Assembly: GCA_947652605.1 (NCBI GenBank) | Contig: OX393577.1 | Span: forward strand, 63,326,108-63,390,107 | Source of the DNA: Elmis aenea | Taxonomy: Eukaryota > Arthropoda > Insecta > Coleoptera > Elmidae | Length of the DNA stretch: 64,000 nt | Direction: 5' to 3' | In this document: positions 10,469 to 21,200 of the stretch, one piece after another | Position numbering within the stretch: the stretch's first letter is position 1 | Layout: each line of letters opens with the position of its first letter | Notes under the pieces: model-generated | Database searches by the model: none | What the model was told of the DNA's origin: nothing | The model's input: the letters and a program-made list of their open reading frames with translations, nothing else | Position numbers and translations under genes: made by a program

Positions 10469-11370
10469 ATGGAGTGTCAGGTTGACAAAAATGAGCATTT
10501 CCGACACCTCCTTCTTTTCGCGTATAATCAAGGTCTTAAAGCTGCTAAAGCTGCTCGCGATATTTGTGTTGTGTACGGCGATGATGCCATATCTGAAAGA
10601 ACGGCTCAAAAATGGTTTTCGCGTTTCAAAAACGGAGATTTCGGTCTCCGGTACCAAACTTATACCGGCCGACCCTCTCAGTATGACGAAGAGCGATTGA
10701 ACCAGCTTATCCAAGAAAATTCGAGTCAAACAACAAGAGAATTGGCCGAGCAGATGAACTGTGACCATTCAACGGTAGCTCGCCACTTGCAATCAATGGG
10801 TAAGGTCCAAAAACTCGGGGCATGGGTACCACATGTTTTGAGCCAAAACAACAAAAATCAACGTTCCATGATTGCCGCCAATTTGCTCGCCCGTCATCGA
10901 TCAACACACGGCCATAAGCAACGCTTTCTTTATAGAATAGTCACCGGCGACGGAAAATGGTGCCTGTACGTGAACATGAAGCAGCCCAAAGAATGGCTGA
11001 GTCCCGAAAAGCAAGCGAAATTCCGAGCAAAACAAGACTTGCATCCGCGAAAGACGATGTTATGCGTGTGGTGGGATTGGAAAGGCGTCATCCACTACGA
11101 AATGCTAGAACGCAACCAGACAGTGAATGCAGATCTTTACGTTCAGCAAATGCCGACTCAACGATGCAATTGAACAAAAACGGCCCAATAGACAGCATGG
11201 AGTTACTCTTCAACATGACAACGCTCGTCCGCACACTGCCAATATGACCAAAATCGCCATTCAAGCGCTTAATTGGGAAGTTTTACCGCATCCTCAGTAT
11301 TCACCGAACATAGCGCCGTCTGATTACCATCTTTTCCGCACGTTGTCAAACTCCCTGTTTCCATCTTCTT
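10469..11370 (+). pseudogene. Mariner transposase (cecropia-type), frameshifted and truncated
   Basis: This is a DDE transposase of the Tc1/mariner superfamily. The start at 10469 fits the family N-terminus. The upstream in-frame extension from 10169 is low-complexity and not homologous. Residues run through the paired helix-turn-helix region (KAAKAARDICVVYG, then SERTAQKWFSRFKNGDF, GRPSQYDEERL, CDHSTVARHLQSMGKVQKLG) and into the catalytic domain: VTGDGKWCLYVNMKQPKEWL (first Asp; the usual Glu is Gly) and TMLCVWWDWKGVIHYE. A small deletion near 11150 shifts the frame, after which HDNARPHTA (second Asp) and YSPNIAPSDYHLF (third Asp, DD34D spacing) appear in the frame of 11127-11411. It is truncated soon after by RT sequence. 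Terminal inverted repeats were not found. The cecropia assignment is from overall wording and is not verified. Confidence 0.85.
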
Positions 11371-11379
11371 TTCTCAAGT

Positions 11380-11567
11380 GTTGTTCTGAATATAGCCAGA
11401 TTTTCTTTTAGTGTTTTTCCATCCTTCGCAAATATTACCATGTCATCTGCATAGCAAACTTCTTATACAGTTATTTTTTCCATGTTCCAATATCCCACTT
11501 CGTATTTTTTAACTTTCTTCTTCGCTTCTTTTATAGCTTCATCTAGGACTAGTGAAAATAGTAGAGG
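11380..11567 (-). pseudogene. Non-LTR RT palm fragment
   Basis: The minus strand encodes KSPLLFSLVLDEAIKEAKKK, then KYEVGYWNMEK and, past a stop, EVCYADDMVIFAKDGKTLKE. These are the SP-LF motif and the catalytic YADD box of an endonuclease-RT type element. Wording and spacing match the pseudogene at 12585-13655 (LSPTLFGLVLDNEIKE, FADDLMIYAKNEKEL). It is bounded by the mariner on the left and fades at about 11567. Confidence 0.75.
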
Positions 11568-11838
11568 GCTTTTTATATATAACCAATATAACGTAAAAAA
11601 TCATAAATTTTATTATTTTATGTTCAAGTTTAAAATTTATAAACTTTCTCCATTGTACAGACTTACAAAAAAGTCGTTCAATTTTCATTATGAATAAAAA
11701 GCATTTTATATATAGTGACGTTTTATAATTAACTTCCAACAAAAACAATTCTCTGTAGTTAAGACAGAACACAAAACCGGTATAATTATAAAATATCGGG
11801 CTATGTTAACTAGACAAAATAGTCTGTATAATGATTGA
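11568..11838. other. No gene seen
   Basis: AT-rich sequence without recognisable motifs. Confidence 0.3.
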
Positions 11839-11839
11839 T

Positions 11840-12060
11840 CGCAGGATATACGCACGTCCCGTTTATATTATGGGGCGCGCTCGCTTTGTGTTGCGGCCAA
11901 CATAGACCAGGTCGGTCACGTTACAATGGGATGACAGGCGATTTCATATATTAGACGACGTGGATCCATAGATCTTAACCTATGGCACATGACCTGTACG
12001 TGAGTAACCGTACGTCACCAAGGATCCGTGTTGGCGATTAATCTGCAGACAGAATTACTC
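11840..12060. other. GC-rich island of unknown nature
   Basis: About 220 bp stand out from the AT-rich background. The island contains GGGGCGCGCTCGC, GCGGCC and several short palindromes, including two GGATCC sites and CGTACG-type words on either side of GACCTGTACGTGAG. No long ORF or element terminus was identified. It could be an eroded mobile element, a regulatory island or a foreign fragment. Confidence 0.35.
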
Positions 12061-12584
12061 AAAATGAAAGTATACTAGAAAATGTCTTCAATCTATCTGT
12101 CTTTTAAAAGTCTTCGATTTTTCCTTTTGGATTAAGTATCGCTTTTAAGTCTTTTTAATATAACAACAATGATGTTGCTTAGTTACCGATAATAATTGTT
12201 AACCAAATTTTCATAAAGCTTTATGCAGAGTGTGGAGTTTATTTCTTCTAATCTTTGTTAGCGCTAAGTCAAAGAACCGTTTAATGTAGGATTGATCGTT
12301 TGAATTCCCTTTGGATTCCCACGTTTGCCAATCTTGTGTTATTTTTTTAAATCCTCTCCGAATTAATGTTCCGCTCAGTTGGTGATTATTTCACGTGTTC
12401 TTCCGAGCATTTTATGGGTATATCCTTTTGTTTTGTTCTTGTGGTCTTGTTTTATATGCTTTTCCACTTAGACTTTCTTCTGCAATTCTGCATACGTAGC
12501 TTAACCAATCCAGCTGTCTTTCTTGAATTTATGTTACAACTGGCTTCATCGTTATTTATTTTTTATGAACCATATCCTTATATA
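12061..12584. other. No gene seen
   Basis: AT-rich; the frame at 12366-12704 is an antisense and flank shadow of the RT pseudogene. The shared 3'-UTR word TACCCGTAGGTGT at 12583-12597 belongs to the RT element to its right. Confidence 0.35.
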
Positions 12585-13655
12585 CCCGTAGGTGTTAAGG
12601 TACATTACAAAACATCAACCAGTTTCATGAATAAACACTGTCCACTCTCTCCTGTTCCTTGCCTTCCTCATCCCCTCACTTCAGGTCATTCCTCTATCCT
12701 TTAGACATTCAGCCACCACTTGGTTCCATGCTTTCCTCGGTCTTCCTCTTTGTCTTTTCTGTGTCGATTTGCCTAGCCATATTTTTTCGTTTGTCTTCTA
12801 TCCTCCATCCTTACTAGATGCCCAAACCACTTTAGATGTTGTTTTTCTATGCTTTCCAGAACTGGTTTATCATTGAGTCCTGCTCTAATTGTCTCATTTC
12901 GTATTTTATCTCTTCGGGTAATACCTTTGACGCCTCTTAAATACTTCATTACTAGCGCCTGTATTTTGCTTTTCATTTGACACCCAACTTTCGCATCCGT
13001 ATGTCAGAATTGGTTTGTATATTGTGCTGTAGGTACACTGTCATTTTCGTTTTCTTCGATATTTCTTTTTTCCTTGTGAATGTTATTAAATGTGTAGAAG
13101 AGTTTAATTGTATTCACTATTCTGTTGTTGATTTCAGCCTCATCCTTTTCATCATGTATATTTACTCCCAAATACTTGGATGTTTCTGTTTGCTCTACCT
13201 CTTTTCCATCTAGTTTTATTGTTATGCTTGATTCTCTCTTTCCAATTGTCATTACTTTGGTTTAAGCGACATGTATTTGCATGTTTCTCTTTTCCAATGC
13301 TGTCTTCCAGATGTCTAAATTCATTTGTAGTTCTTTTTCGTTCTTTGCGTAGATCATCAAATCGTCGGCAAAAGCACATTCAACTATTTCCACCATTTGC
13401 ATGTGCCTATACCCTACTTGTAATGTTTTACCCTTTGTTTCTTTTATTTCGTTATCGAGAACTAAACCAAACAGAGTTGGGCTCAGTACTCCCCTTTGTC
13501 TCAATCCCTCTTTGGTTACGAAATCCTCTAACTGTAGGTTTCCTGTTCTGACATAATTTCTTGTGTTTCTGTTTATACTGAAAATAGCTTTTTCTAGCTT
13601 TCTACTAATTCCTCTGGCTTCATCTTTAATTAGTCTTTATATATTTCAGGCTTCA
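12585..13655 (-). pseudogene. Endonuclease-RT type non-LTR retrotransposon, 5'-truncated and broken
   Basis: Reading 13655 to 12620, the successive frames give a KLEKAIFSINR segment, then EDFVTKEGLRQRGVLSPTLF, VECAFADDLMIYAKNEKELQ (catalytic Asp pair intact), KVMTIGKRESSI, TSKYLGVNIHDEKDEAEINN, then KYLRGVKGITRRDKIRNE, KWFGHLVRMEDRRQ and QRGRPRKAWNQ. This is the RT palm to C-terminal basic domain of the same type as the near-intact ORF at 55883-57262. Frame changes occur near 13255 and 12990. The 3' UTR shares TACCCGTAGGTGT (12583-12597) with 55853-55867. The finger domain and endonuclease are missing. Confidence 0.8.
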
Positions 13656-15153
13656 CCATCAAGCTTCACTTTGTAATGCTACGTAAAAAACCCTTAAAGT
13701 TCCAATAATGAATTTTAACTTATGAGTTATTTAAACATTTGAAACGTAGTTCGTATACAGTTTTATTTTTTTCAAAGGACTATATGGTTCAGTTTTAATT
13801 ATTTTAAGAAAAAGTACTCATGTACATGTATTTTAAAAATATATTTTTAACTAAAACCGGAAGCAAAAAACAGGTTAGGAAGTTTTATACTTTAAATTTA
13901 TCTGAAAAACATGTACTAAACTTTTTAATTGCATGTTATATCTCCCACGTCTTGGACGCAAACTTTTTTGACGTTTTTATCGCAAGTTTTTACCTTGTTT
14001 CTACTGATAATTTAATTTATGTAAGTAGATGTTGCATAACCACAAAATATAAAGCTTAAAATGTTGAAGGATACAAAGTTAAAGAACAACGTATTGAAGT
14101 AATTGATTCGCGAATATTGATGTTAAAATTGTTACAAATGCGTACAGCGGCGTTCATTTAATGATTTTAAAAAGCGAACAATAATGTTTCACAGTTTAAT
14201 TATTTTTTGCTTTTCTTGTTTAAGGTCTCAATTTATTCGTTGATTTGAACAAGTCCCTGAATAATCGTCCAAGAAGTTACGAATAAAGTTATTCTCGAGT
14301 GTTGGACTCTTTCAAGCAGTCATTTAAGATGAACCGAATTTCCTGTTTGTCGTTGAAGTGTAAAAAACGAAAATAAAACAAGAAAAAGAAAAAAATTGGC
14401 GTTTGTTTTGTTTCTGCTTGTCTTCCCCATACATCCTTTTTACGTCAGAGGTTGGCAACTACTTGTTTATATTTTGTCCGATCTATAGCATCGGAAAAAC
14501 TTTTTAAAGCATATTAGTCGTTCACTTAATTTCTTTCCTTTTTACTTAGTTTTCAGTAAAAACAATAAACAGATTTGTTTTTTTTTTACTTTCGTACATT
14601 GGGTTTGTTCGAATTTTTTTTTATTGGTGTGTGGTGCAACTTTATGGACTGCTGTTATGCTGTTTATAAGTATACTTTGATATTAAAAGCCTACATTATC
14701 TCGTTTGTTTTTTTAAATATAAGGTATTATTATCTAGCTCACCCTGTATATCGTTGTAATGATAAAGTAATTTTTAAAAAATCAAGTAATTCGTCTATTT
14801 CATAGGAAATCATTACAATTTTAATCTTATTGCAAAAATCTAATTTTACAGAACATATAAAACGTTGGGATCATGTACCTGTATGTTTTTATCTTTTTTG
14901 TAATTATTGTTATAAACAATTGTTTAACTTGGTTGGGTAGAGAACTGGCACTTTATTAATGGCGTGAGGCTTTGTTTCATCTGATGTGCATTAGATTATA
15001 AGAAAAATCGTTGTGGAACAAAAATACAAGACTATCAAATGATTTTTTAGATCATTGGAATAGCAGGAAACATAGACTTTAAACTATATTGTGCTTGGCA
15101 TCAATTATTTTTATTTTACTTCAGTGTTATTTCATCTACTTTTAAACGAATAA
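13656..15153. other. No gene seen
   Basis: AT-rich. A CACCCTGTATATC word at 14746 looks like an isolated right end of a CAGGGTG-type inverted-repeat element. No coding sequence is supportable. Confidence 0.4.
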
Positions 15154-15161
15154 CATGGAAC

Positions 15162-15641
15162 TAGGGATTCTGAAGTCTGGGGTTTTTTCAATTCCCGGGA
15201 CTCGAGACACAAATTTTTGACTCGAGACTTTAATTATTTTTTGTTTGAAACCTAAAAAAATATGTAAAAAATCAAATTATGTTACTAATGGAAAAACAGA
15301 TATATACCTGTATGTGAGTAGGTATAGGTAAATGGATTTAAACAAATATCATAGAAAATATTTTATATGCTATGCTTATCAACGAGATAATTAACGTAAT
15401 CACTTTGCCGACCCTTTTACTGTTCACTTTTTACCTGCTCGTATATAAGCTGGGCATGGGTTGTTTTCGACTGTACGGGTTTTATTTTAAAACAATAAAT
15501 TTTTCTATATTATATAAAATTTGAATCGAAAAGTCTCGAGTCCCGGGATTATTTTTTTTGCAATTCCCGGGAATTGAGACACCAAAAAGTCCGGGAATTC
15601 CCAGGAATAAATTCCCGGGTTGTCTCGACACAGAATCCCTA
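15162..15641. mobile_element. hAT-type non-autonomous element (480 bp)
   Basis: The ends TAGGGATTCTG and CAGAATCCCTA are inverted repeats, flanked by a perfect 8-bp duplication CATGGAAC (15154-15161 and 15642-15649). Subterminal regions are rich in TCCCGGGA and CTCGAGAC words in both orientations (AATTCCCGGG, GACTCGAGAC, TCTCGAGTCCCGGG). These are probably transposase-binding sites, as in other hAT elements. It has no coding capacity. Confidence 0.85.
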
Positions 15642-15649
15642 CATGGAAC

Positions 15650-17575
15650 AAATACTGGCGCATCAGTTACTAAAACATGTAATACTTCAAAAGGGCCAAG
15701 TTATGAGAATTTTAACTTTACTTAAACACATTAACGTTAAAATATTACTGTCATAACTTGGAGTGTATAACGTCAGTGGATTTTGTCCATCAACAAACGA
15801 TTTGTTGATTAATTTGTACACCATAAATAGGACACACTACTCATACAATATGTTCTTATAGGAAAAAATGACAAGGATACAACTACAATAAAAGGGCTAG
15901 CAACAACCACCTAAAATCTTTAGACAATCGCGCTTAGGTAGTTAAACACCAACCACCGAGAAATGTACAGCCGGTTGTAAAATAAAGCAGTTTATTGTTA
16001 AAATTTTGTGTTATAGTAATTTTTACTGTTTAATGATTGCTCTAGACCTGTGTGTTATGTAAAACAATGTTTGAAGGTCCAACCACCTTACAAAGGAGAT
16101 CACAAGCTAAAATTAAAAGTAATAAATATAAAATTAATAAGCAATCTTCTCCAACAGTGCGGTCCGTCACAATATTTTAGTATTTTTTTTACATACTTAT
16201 ATCGAAAATTTGCTTCAGAAAATGTGAAAAGTTCAAGTTTTAACCGAGTTACCTGGCTACCATAGAAAAACGTACATTTTTTATGCAAGTAATTTTGTAA
16301 TTTTTCATATAAATTGTAAAATTACGTCGTCAACTGTCTTTTATAATTTTTAGGCATAAAGAAACTTTATTACATACTACTGTATTCACATTAAACTGTT
16401 GCAGTAGAATAATCTATTAAAGAACAGTAAAGTGTCAGTTTAAATCTGAACCTATGATAATACCTATATGTACAACTTTATTCAACATTAAAAACGATGA
16501 AGTAGAAGCTCTAACTTGCGGGCAGAACATATAATTTTAAAACTTTATCTAAATAAAACAAAATGTACATACTAAAGAACATTGCTTTAAGTGAACATAA
16601 AACGACTTGCTATATGAGTAAATATAAACATTGTTTTGAAGGTTTGTTACTGTATTGGTTAATAGCCGAATTAAAAAACAAATACACAGAAAATAAAAAA
16701 TTATTAGGTACAAAAATTATGTAAATCAGTGTTATTTTACCCTGCGTTTGAAGTTCGCCGGGCATCTGTTTTTGTAACATCGTTGTAACAAAAGCAGAAC
16801 TTCCGTCTGTTCGACACGTTACTTGCAAAACTTTCGCTGTCTATGCTAACGTATTTAAATTGTGTTTGAAGTTCGTACTTAATAAAACTTAACTCAGGAA
16901 GTAACAATATTTAATTACATAAAGTAGTGAACGTAATGTGAAGATGATAAACTCTGGGACTACTTTAGTTTCGGGTTGGGTAACTAATTACACGTTTCTT
17001 AAGGGAAAGCTTCATTAATTACGCACGGCAAAAACTGCAATTAACTCAAGAAATTGTAAATATGTTATATACCCCGCAAAATGATCAGATTATAAATAGC
17101 TGCACAGATCAATAAATGAAACTGATAATAAATATCCTTAGAGTAATTTTTGTTACGCTTTTCTTGAACAACATTTTATTTTTTTCTCTCGATTTTAGCA
17201 ATTTTTCCCCAGAATTTAAAGTATTTTCAAAAACTTTGCACTATTTTACTTGCAAAGGATGCGCGCATTGGTATATAGAGAAATTTCAATTTTATTTGTA
17301 ACGGTTTCATAGCCAACGCGATCGCAAAAATTACCCTTATTTTACAGTTATTCAGTTTTTTCCTTATTATTCCTCTGTAAATCATCAATGGCACGTTTAA
17401 CTCAGCGAAATTTGTTTTAAATGTGTTTTATGCAATAAAAACAGTCTTGATCAGATTCTAGCGAGAACATGTCGTGATCCTTCCTTGTAAGGGGCGTGCG
17501 AATACTAATTTGGACAAATATAGAATCATTTTTTTAAAGGAATTCACTAAAATTAAAATAATTCGTTTTCCGCCC
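15650..17575. other. No gene seen
   Basis: AT-rich sequence. The frames at 16050-16265 and 16610-16828 have no recognisable motif. Confidence 0.4.
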
Positions 17576-17579
17576 CGAA

Positions 17580-18003
17580 TTCTTCTTCTTCTCCTTCTCC
17601 TCCTTCCCCTTCTCCTTCTCATTATTTTTATCATTATCCTTATCCTTCTCCTCCTCTTTCTCCTTATCCTAATCCTTCTTCTTATCCTTCTCTATCCTTC
17701 TCCTTATCCTTCTTCTTATCCTTCTCCTTATCCTCCTTTTCCTTCTCCTTATCCTTCTCCTTATTCTCCTTATCCTTCCCCTTATCAATCTCCTTATTCT
17801 TCTCCTAATCCTTCTTCTTATTCTTCTCTTTATCCTTTTCCTTATCCTTATCCTCCTTATCCTTCTCCTTATCCTTCTTCTTATCCTTCTCCTTATCCTC
17901 CTTTTCCTTCTCCTTTTCCTTCTCCTTATCCTTCTCCTTATCCTTCTCCCTATCCTTCTCCTCCCCCTCCCCCTTCTCCTCTTTCATCTTCTTTTTTATT
18001 CTT
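17580..18003. repeat. Polypyrimidine tandem repeat (CTTATCCTTCTC)n
   Basis: About 420 bp of near-pure pyrimidine (plus strand), built from variants of TCCTTATCCTTCTC with a loose 12-18 bp period. The long frame across it (17474-18019) translates to Tyr-Pro-Ser-Pro repeats and is a by-product of the repeat. It abuts the 3' end of an RT fragment (18006-18305), so it may have grown from that retroelement's tail. The purine/pyrimidine bias could favour triplex (H-DNA) structure. Confidence 0.9.
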
Positions 18004-18005
18004 TT

Positions 18006-18305
18006 ATTTTAGGTCATGACATGTTCCTTCTTCAGTTTTGTCCTCATATTGGGGTTAGGTTGTCACTCCATCTTTTTCTGGGCCGTCTTATGCTTCGTCT
18101 GCCATTGGAAGATTCATCTCTGGCAATTTTGACCAACCAGTTGTTAATTCCATTGTTTCTTGCGTTCCAACACCCATTTGTTTATGTCTTCTATCTGGCA
18201 GGACCGACTGATGTTGTCACTTCTTTCTTTATCTAGTAGTGTTTTTCCTGCAACACGCCTTAGTATTTTCATTTCCGTGGTCTCTATAGGTTGTTCAGTT
18301 TTAGA
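18006..18305 (-). pseudogene. Non-LTR RT C-terminal fragment
   Basis: The minus strand encodes TEMKILRRVAGKTLLDKERS, then WVLERKKQWNQQL, ARDESSNGRR and RRPRKRWSDNL, followed by stops. This is the C-terminal part of an endonuclease-RT type element (MKFLRR helix, W--H region, RPRKRW basic motif). The 3' end borders the pyrimidine repeat. The 5' side is cut by an element starting TACAGGGTGG at 18308. Confidence 0.7.
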
Positions 18306-18307
18306 TG

Positions 18308-18810
18308 TACAGGGTGGTCCAAATTCCATGGGATTGCATGGGTATCTCGCTTAATAGTCAAGATAAAAAAACGGTTGAAGTACCAAAAATGTGCAGTTTT
18401 TTGGGACAAACTTAGAACCGTTTTCAAAAATATTCTATCATTTCCGGTTTTTGAGATATTAGAGAAAGAGTTTTTTGTTACATTCATAATGTGTCATATC
18501 TCTCTTATTGTTGTAAATATCGAAAAAGATTATAAAGATTATAAAGATTATAAAGATTATAAAGCTATAGTTGGCTATGACTTATTTAAATTCCTTATTT
18601 TATTCCCATTCCAAATGTATAAGGGTTGATGTATTTATTTTCAATAATACGCAAGTTACAAAGGTTTTTCAATTTTTTTAAAGATGAAAAAGTAAGCTGT
18701 GAAAATAAAAAAAAAATCAAGAAAAACAGGAAATGATAGAATATATTTGACAATGATTGTTCTGAGTTTGTCCCAAAAAACTGCAAATTTTTGGTGATTT
18801 AAATGTATTT
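18308..18810. mobile_element. CAGGGTG-type inverted-repeat element, right end missing
   Basis: It starts TACAGGGTGGTCCAAATTCC. Internal arms at about 18385-18455 and 18730-18800 are inverted copies: GTGCAGTTTTTTGGGACAAA against TTTGTCCCAAAAAACTGCA, with TCTATCATTTCC against GGAAATGATAGA. Between them lies a 9-bp tandem repeat (ATTATAAAG) of about four units at 18527-18563. The right terminal CACCCTGTA is not present, so the element is truncated. ORFs here are shadows of the palindrome. Confidence 0.65.
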
Positions 18811-18814
18811 GTAT

Positions 18815-20068
18815 TTATGTTTTGGAAAGTTATATCAAGGAAACAATCTTGGTGATCCCTAATTTAAAAAAAGTATAGTTTTGAATCTTGGGGTTCTCAA
18901 GCATCGATTTAATAATTTTTGCAGTAGCAGGCTACTTGGTATTGATTAACACGAGCCCCCGAAATTAGTATTTAGATTACATGGACACGATAGAAATGTT
19001 GGAGCAGTTCACATTTAATTAAGTAATAAATATGTAAATTAAGAAGGAGAGACCAGATTACCCAGCTGGTTATGTTATAATGGAAGATGGGTTTGTTTAA
19101 ATTTTTAGATTACGTATTCACTTTCATGTTCGTACATTTGTTTACGTTACATTTACATAAACTCGGCGCCGGGTTATCGTATTTCGCCCTATGAAGATAA
19201 ACAGGTGCTTCGTAAAGCAAATATTTATTTAATTAAGAGATACGCGAAAGTCAATATGTTGTGTAATTTTTTGGAAATGTTACAATGGTTCATGGTAGCC
19301 ACCAGTGGTGTAGGCATAGAGGGTTAGGGGGGTCGAACACCCCCCATAGGAAGGAATTTGTTGCATTAGCAAGGATACAATATATAAATATCTGCACACA
19401 CTTATGCTAGGCACGCACAGACGGGTAATTATATTTTTCTGAAATTTTTACCACGTTTTGTGATGTTTTTGTTAAACATGCCCTATTGATATCAAAATTT
19501 TATAACGCGTCGTTTAGAATTTATCCCCGTGGAGCTTAAAGCGTGAAAAATAGTTAGAATAAAATTAACTTACAAGTGACGGTCACGATATTTTGTAGCT
19601 AGAATCTGATCAATCGGATTTTTTGCCTTGTAAGCTTGTAGAAAGGGAGTGATTTGTTGATTTGTAAAGTAAAGTAAAGCATTTAGGGATTTCTTTATAT
19701 CAAAAGAAAAAGTATTTTAAAGTAAGTTGAAATTATTATCTGTAAAACGTAAACGTATTAATCATGGATAATCATTGATTTGACACTTTTATCGACTATA
19801 GAGATCATTGCACAAATTTAATTATTAAATTACCCTAAAAATTAGAGTAATAGAGTAAATTAATGTAAATTTGTTTTCTTGTAATGTAGAAGAAATATTT
19901 AGTGCTACGATGTATTAATACACAAGTAATTGATTTTTGTAAGCGTGTGTGTGCAACATTCAAACTGAAATTATAAATTATTTAGCTCTTGTTAAGGTAG
20001 TTTCATTTTAAAAATTTGTTGGAACATTATCATGAACTGTAGATTACTCCTATTTACTCTTTGCTTAC
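18815..20068. other. No gene; possible eroded hAT left end
   Basis: Mostly AT-rich. At about 19307-19346, CAGTGGTGTAGGCATAGAGG followed by a G-run and a C-run resembles a hAT terminal sequence, but no partner end or duplication was found. Nothing else is supportable. Confidence 0.35.
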
Positions 20069-20206
20069 CATGTAATTTTAAACTAAGCCCACCTGCTCCG
20101 TAGTAAGTGTCTCCATTCACTTGCAAGTCGTAACTTTTAAAAGTTATGATATTTTTTTCTAGTTTAGCATTAAAAACTTCGTTATAATTTGGCGCGTGTA
20201 TAGTAA
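20069..20206 (-). CDS. Candidate internal exon of a host gene
   Basis: A 138-bp minus-strand segment is bounded by a strong 3' splice site (a TTTTTTTTCTGCAG tract ending at 20207) and a good 5' splice site (CATG then GTAAGC at 20068-20063). The exon is symmetric (phase 1 to phase 1, 46 codons). Its translation, TIHAPNYNEVFNAKLEKN, then FKSYDLQVNGDTYYGAGGLS and LKLHG, has balanced, protein-like composition unlike neighbouring chance ORFs. I do not recognise the family; some features recall small secreted insect proteins, but that is a guess. No adjacent exon was identified within the window. If real, it suggests that surrounding DNA is intronic. It could also be a chance ORF. Confidence 0.4.
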
Positions 20207-20209
20207 CTG

Positions 20210-21192
20210 CAGAAAAAAAAGCTTGTACCAAAAAATAATCATATTTTGTGCTGTATTTGTATGCATTAGCAGGTGTTTTCAGAAAATTTAAATAATATGC
20301 AAATAAAGCTTACAGTAAGAAAAAGTGTGTAATTATTTTGGTTTTTAGGTAAAATATTGTAGCAGTTGAGATCAAAAAGAATGTCTACACTAAAAATGTT
20401 ATAATGAAAACTTTTAATTTTATTAAATATGGACTATTAATTAATAAAAAGAGTCGAAACAACGTTGTCAAAAGATGGAGCTTAATATTTCTTCTTTTAA
20501 AATTTAGATTATTTATAAAAAAGTTACTCGTTAATGTAATAATGTGATTTAAATATAAAAATTTAATGTAGAAAAAGTTATTTTATGGAAACTTAAATAT
20601 TTCTAATACGAGCATGTGTTCTGTGAAGCATAATCTAAATAGGGAAAACCGGAAACGATTATATTCGCCAAAGGTTTTCTTTGCATTGAAAGAAAATTGC
20701 ATTCGAATACGAGTAGACTTTTTATAAACAACATTCACCCATAAAAACTAAAAAAAACGGGAAAAACCCTACTCATCTCACAAATTCTATAATACCATAT
20801 CAGTTCGACAAAAACGAATTATCCTTTCGTCCGGTCGTACTGCGATGTCGCCAGCACAAAATATCGAACATTCTATATCCGGTGACCGGGGAAGTTCCCA
20901 TCATCTATAACGCTTCAAAACCCAATAAGGGTTCCTAAGACATCACGTTATTATGTTCGACCGTTGATGCACTGCAGGAAAATATTTTAAGAAAATTTCA
21001 ATAAAATAAAAACAGGTGCACATCTACCATACGTTCAGTAAATTGGTTTTCAAACTAAAGCCCTCATTTATAACGAGAATAACTCATTATAATAGTAAAA
21101 ATTTGAAGAGAAAATGATAACTACACGGGCTGATTGAAATTAGACTTTTATATGAGGATCTCCCTTATTATAAAATATAAAACACATGTTTA
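20210..21192. other. No gene seen
   Basis: AT-rich; a slightly GC-richer patch at 20815-20960 has no identified feature. If the exon at 20069-20206 is real, this could be its upstream intron. Confidence 0.35.
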
Positions 21193-21200
21193 AATTTGAA

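Noticed and set aside
17474..18019. 181-codon ORF with Tyr-Pro-Ser repeats
   Set aside because: It is the translation of a pyrimidine-rich tandem repeat; the mirror frame on the other strand is equally open.
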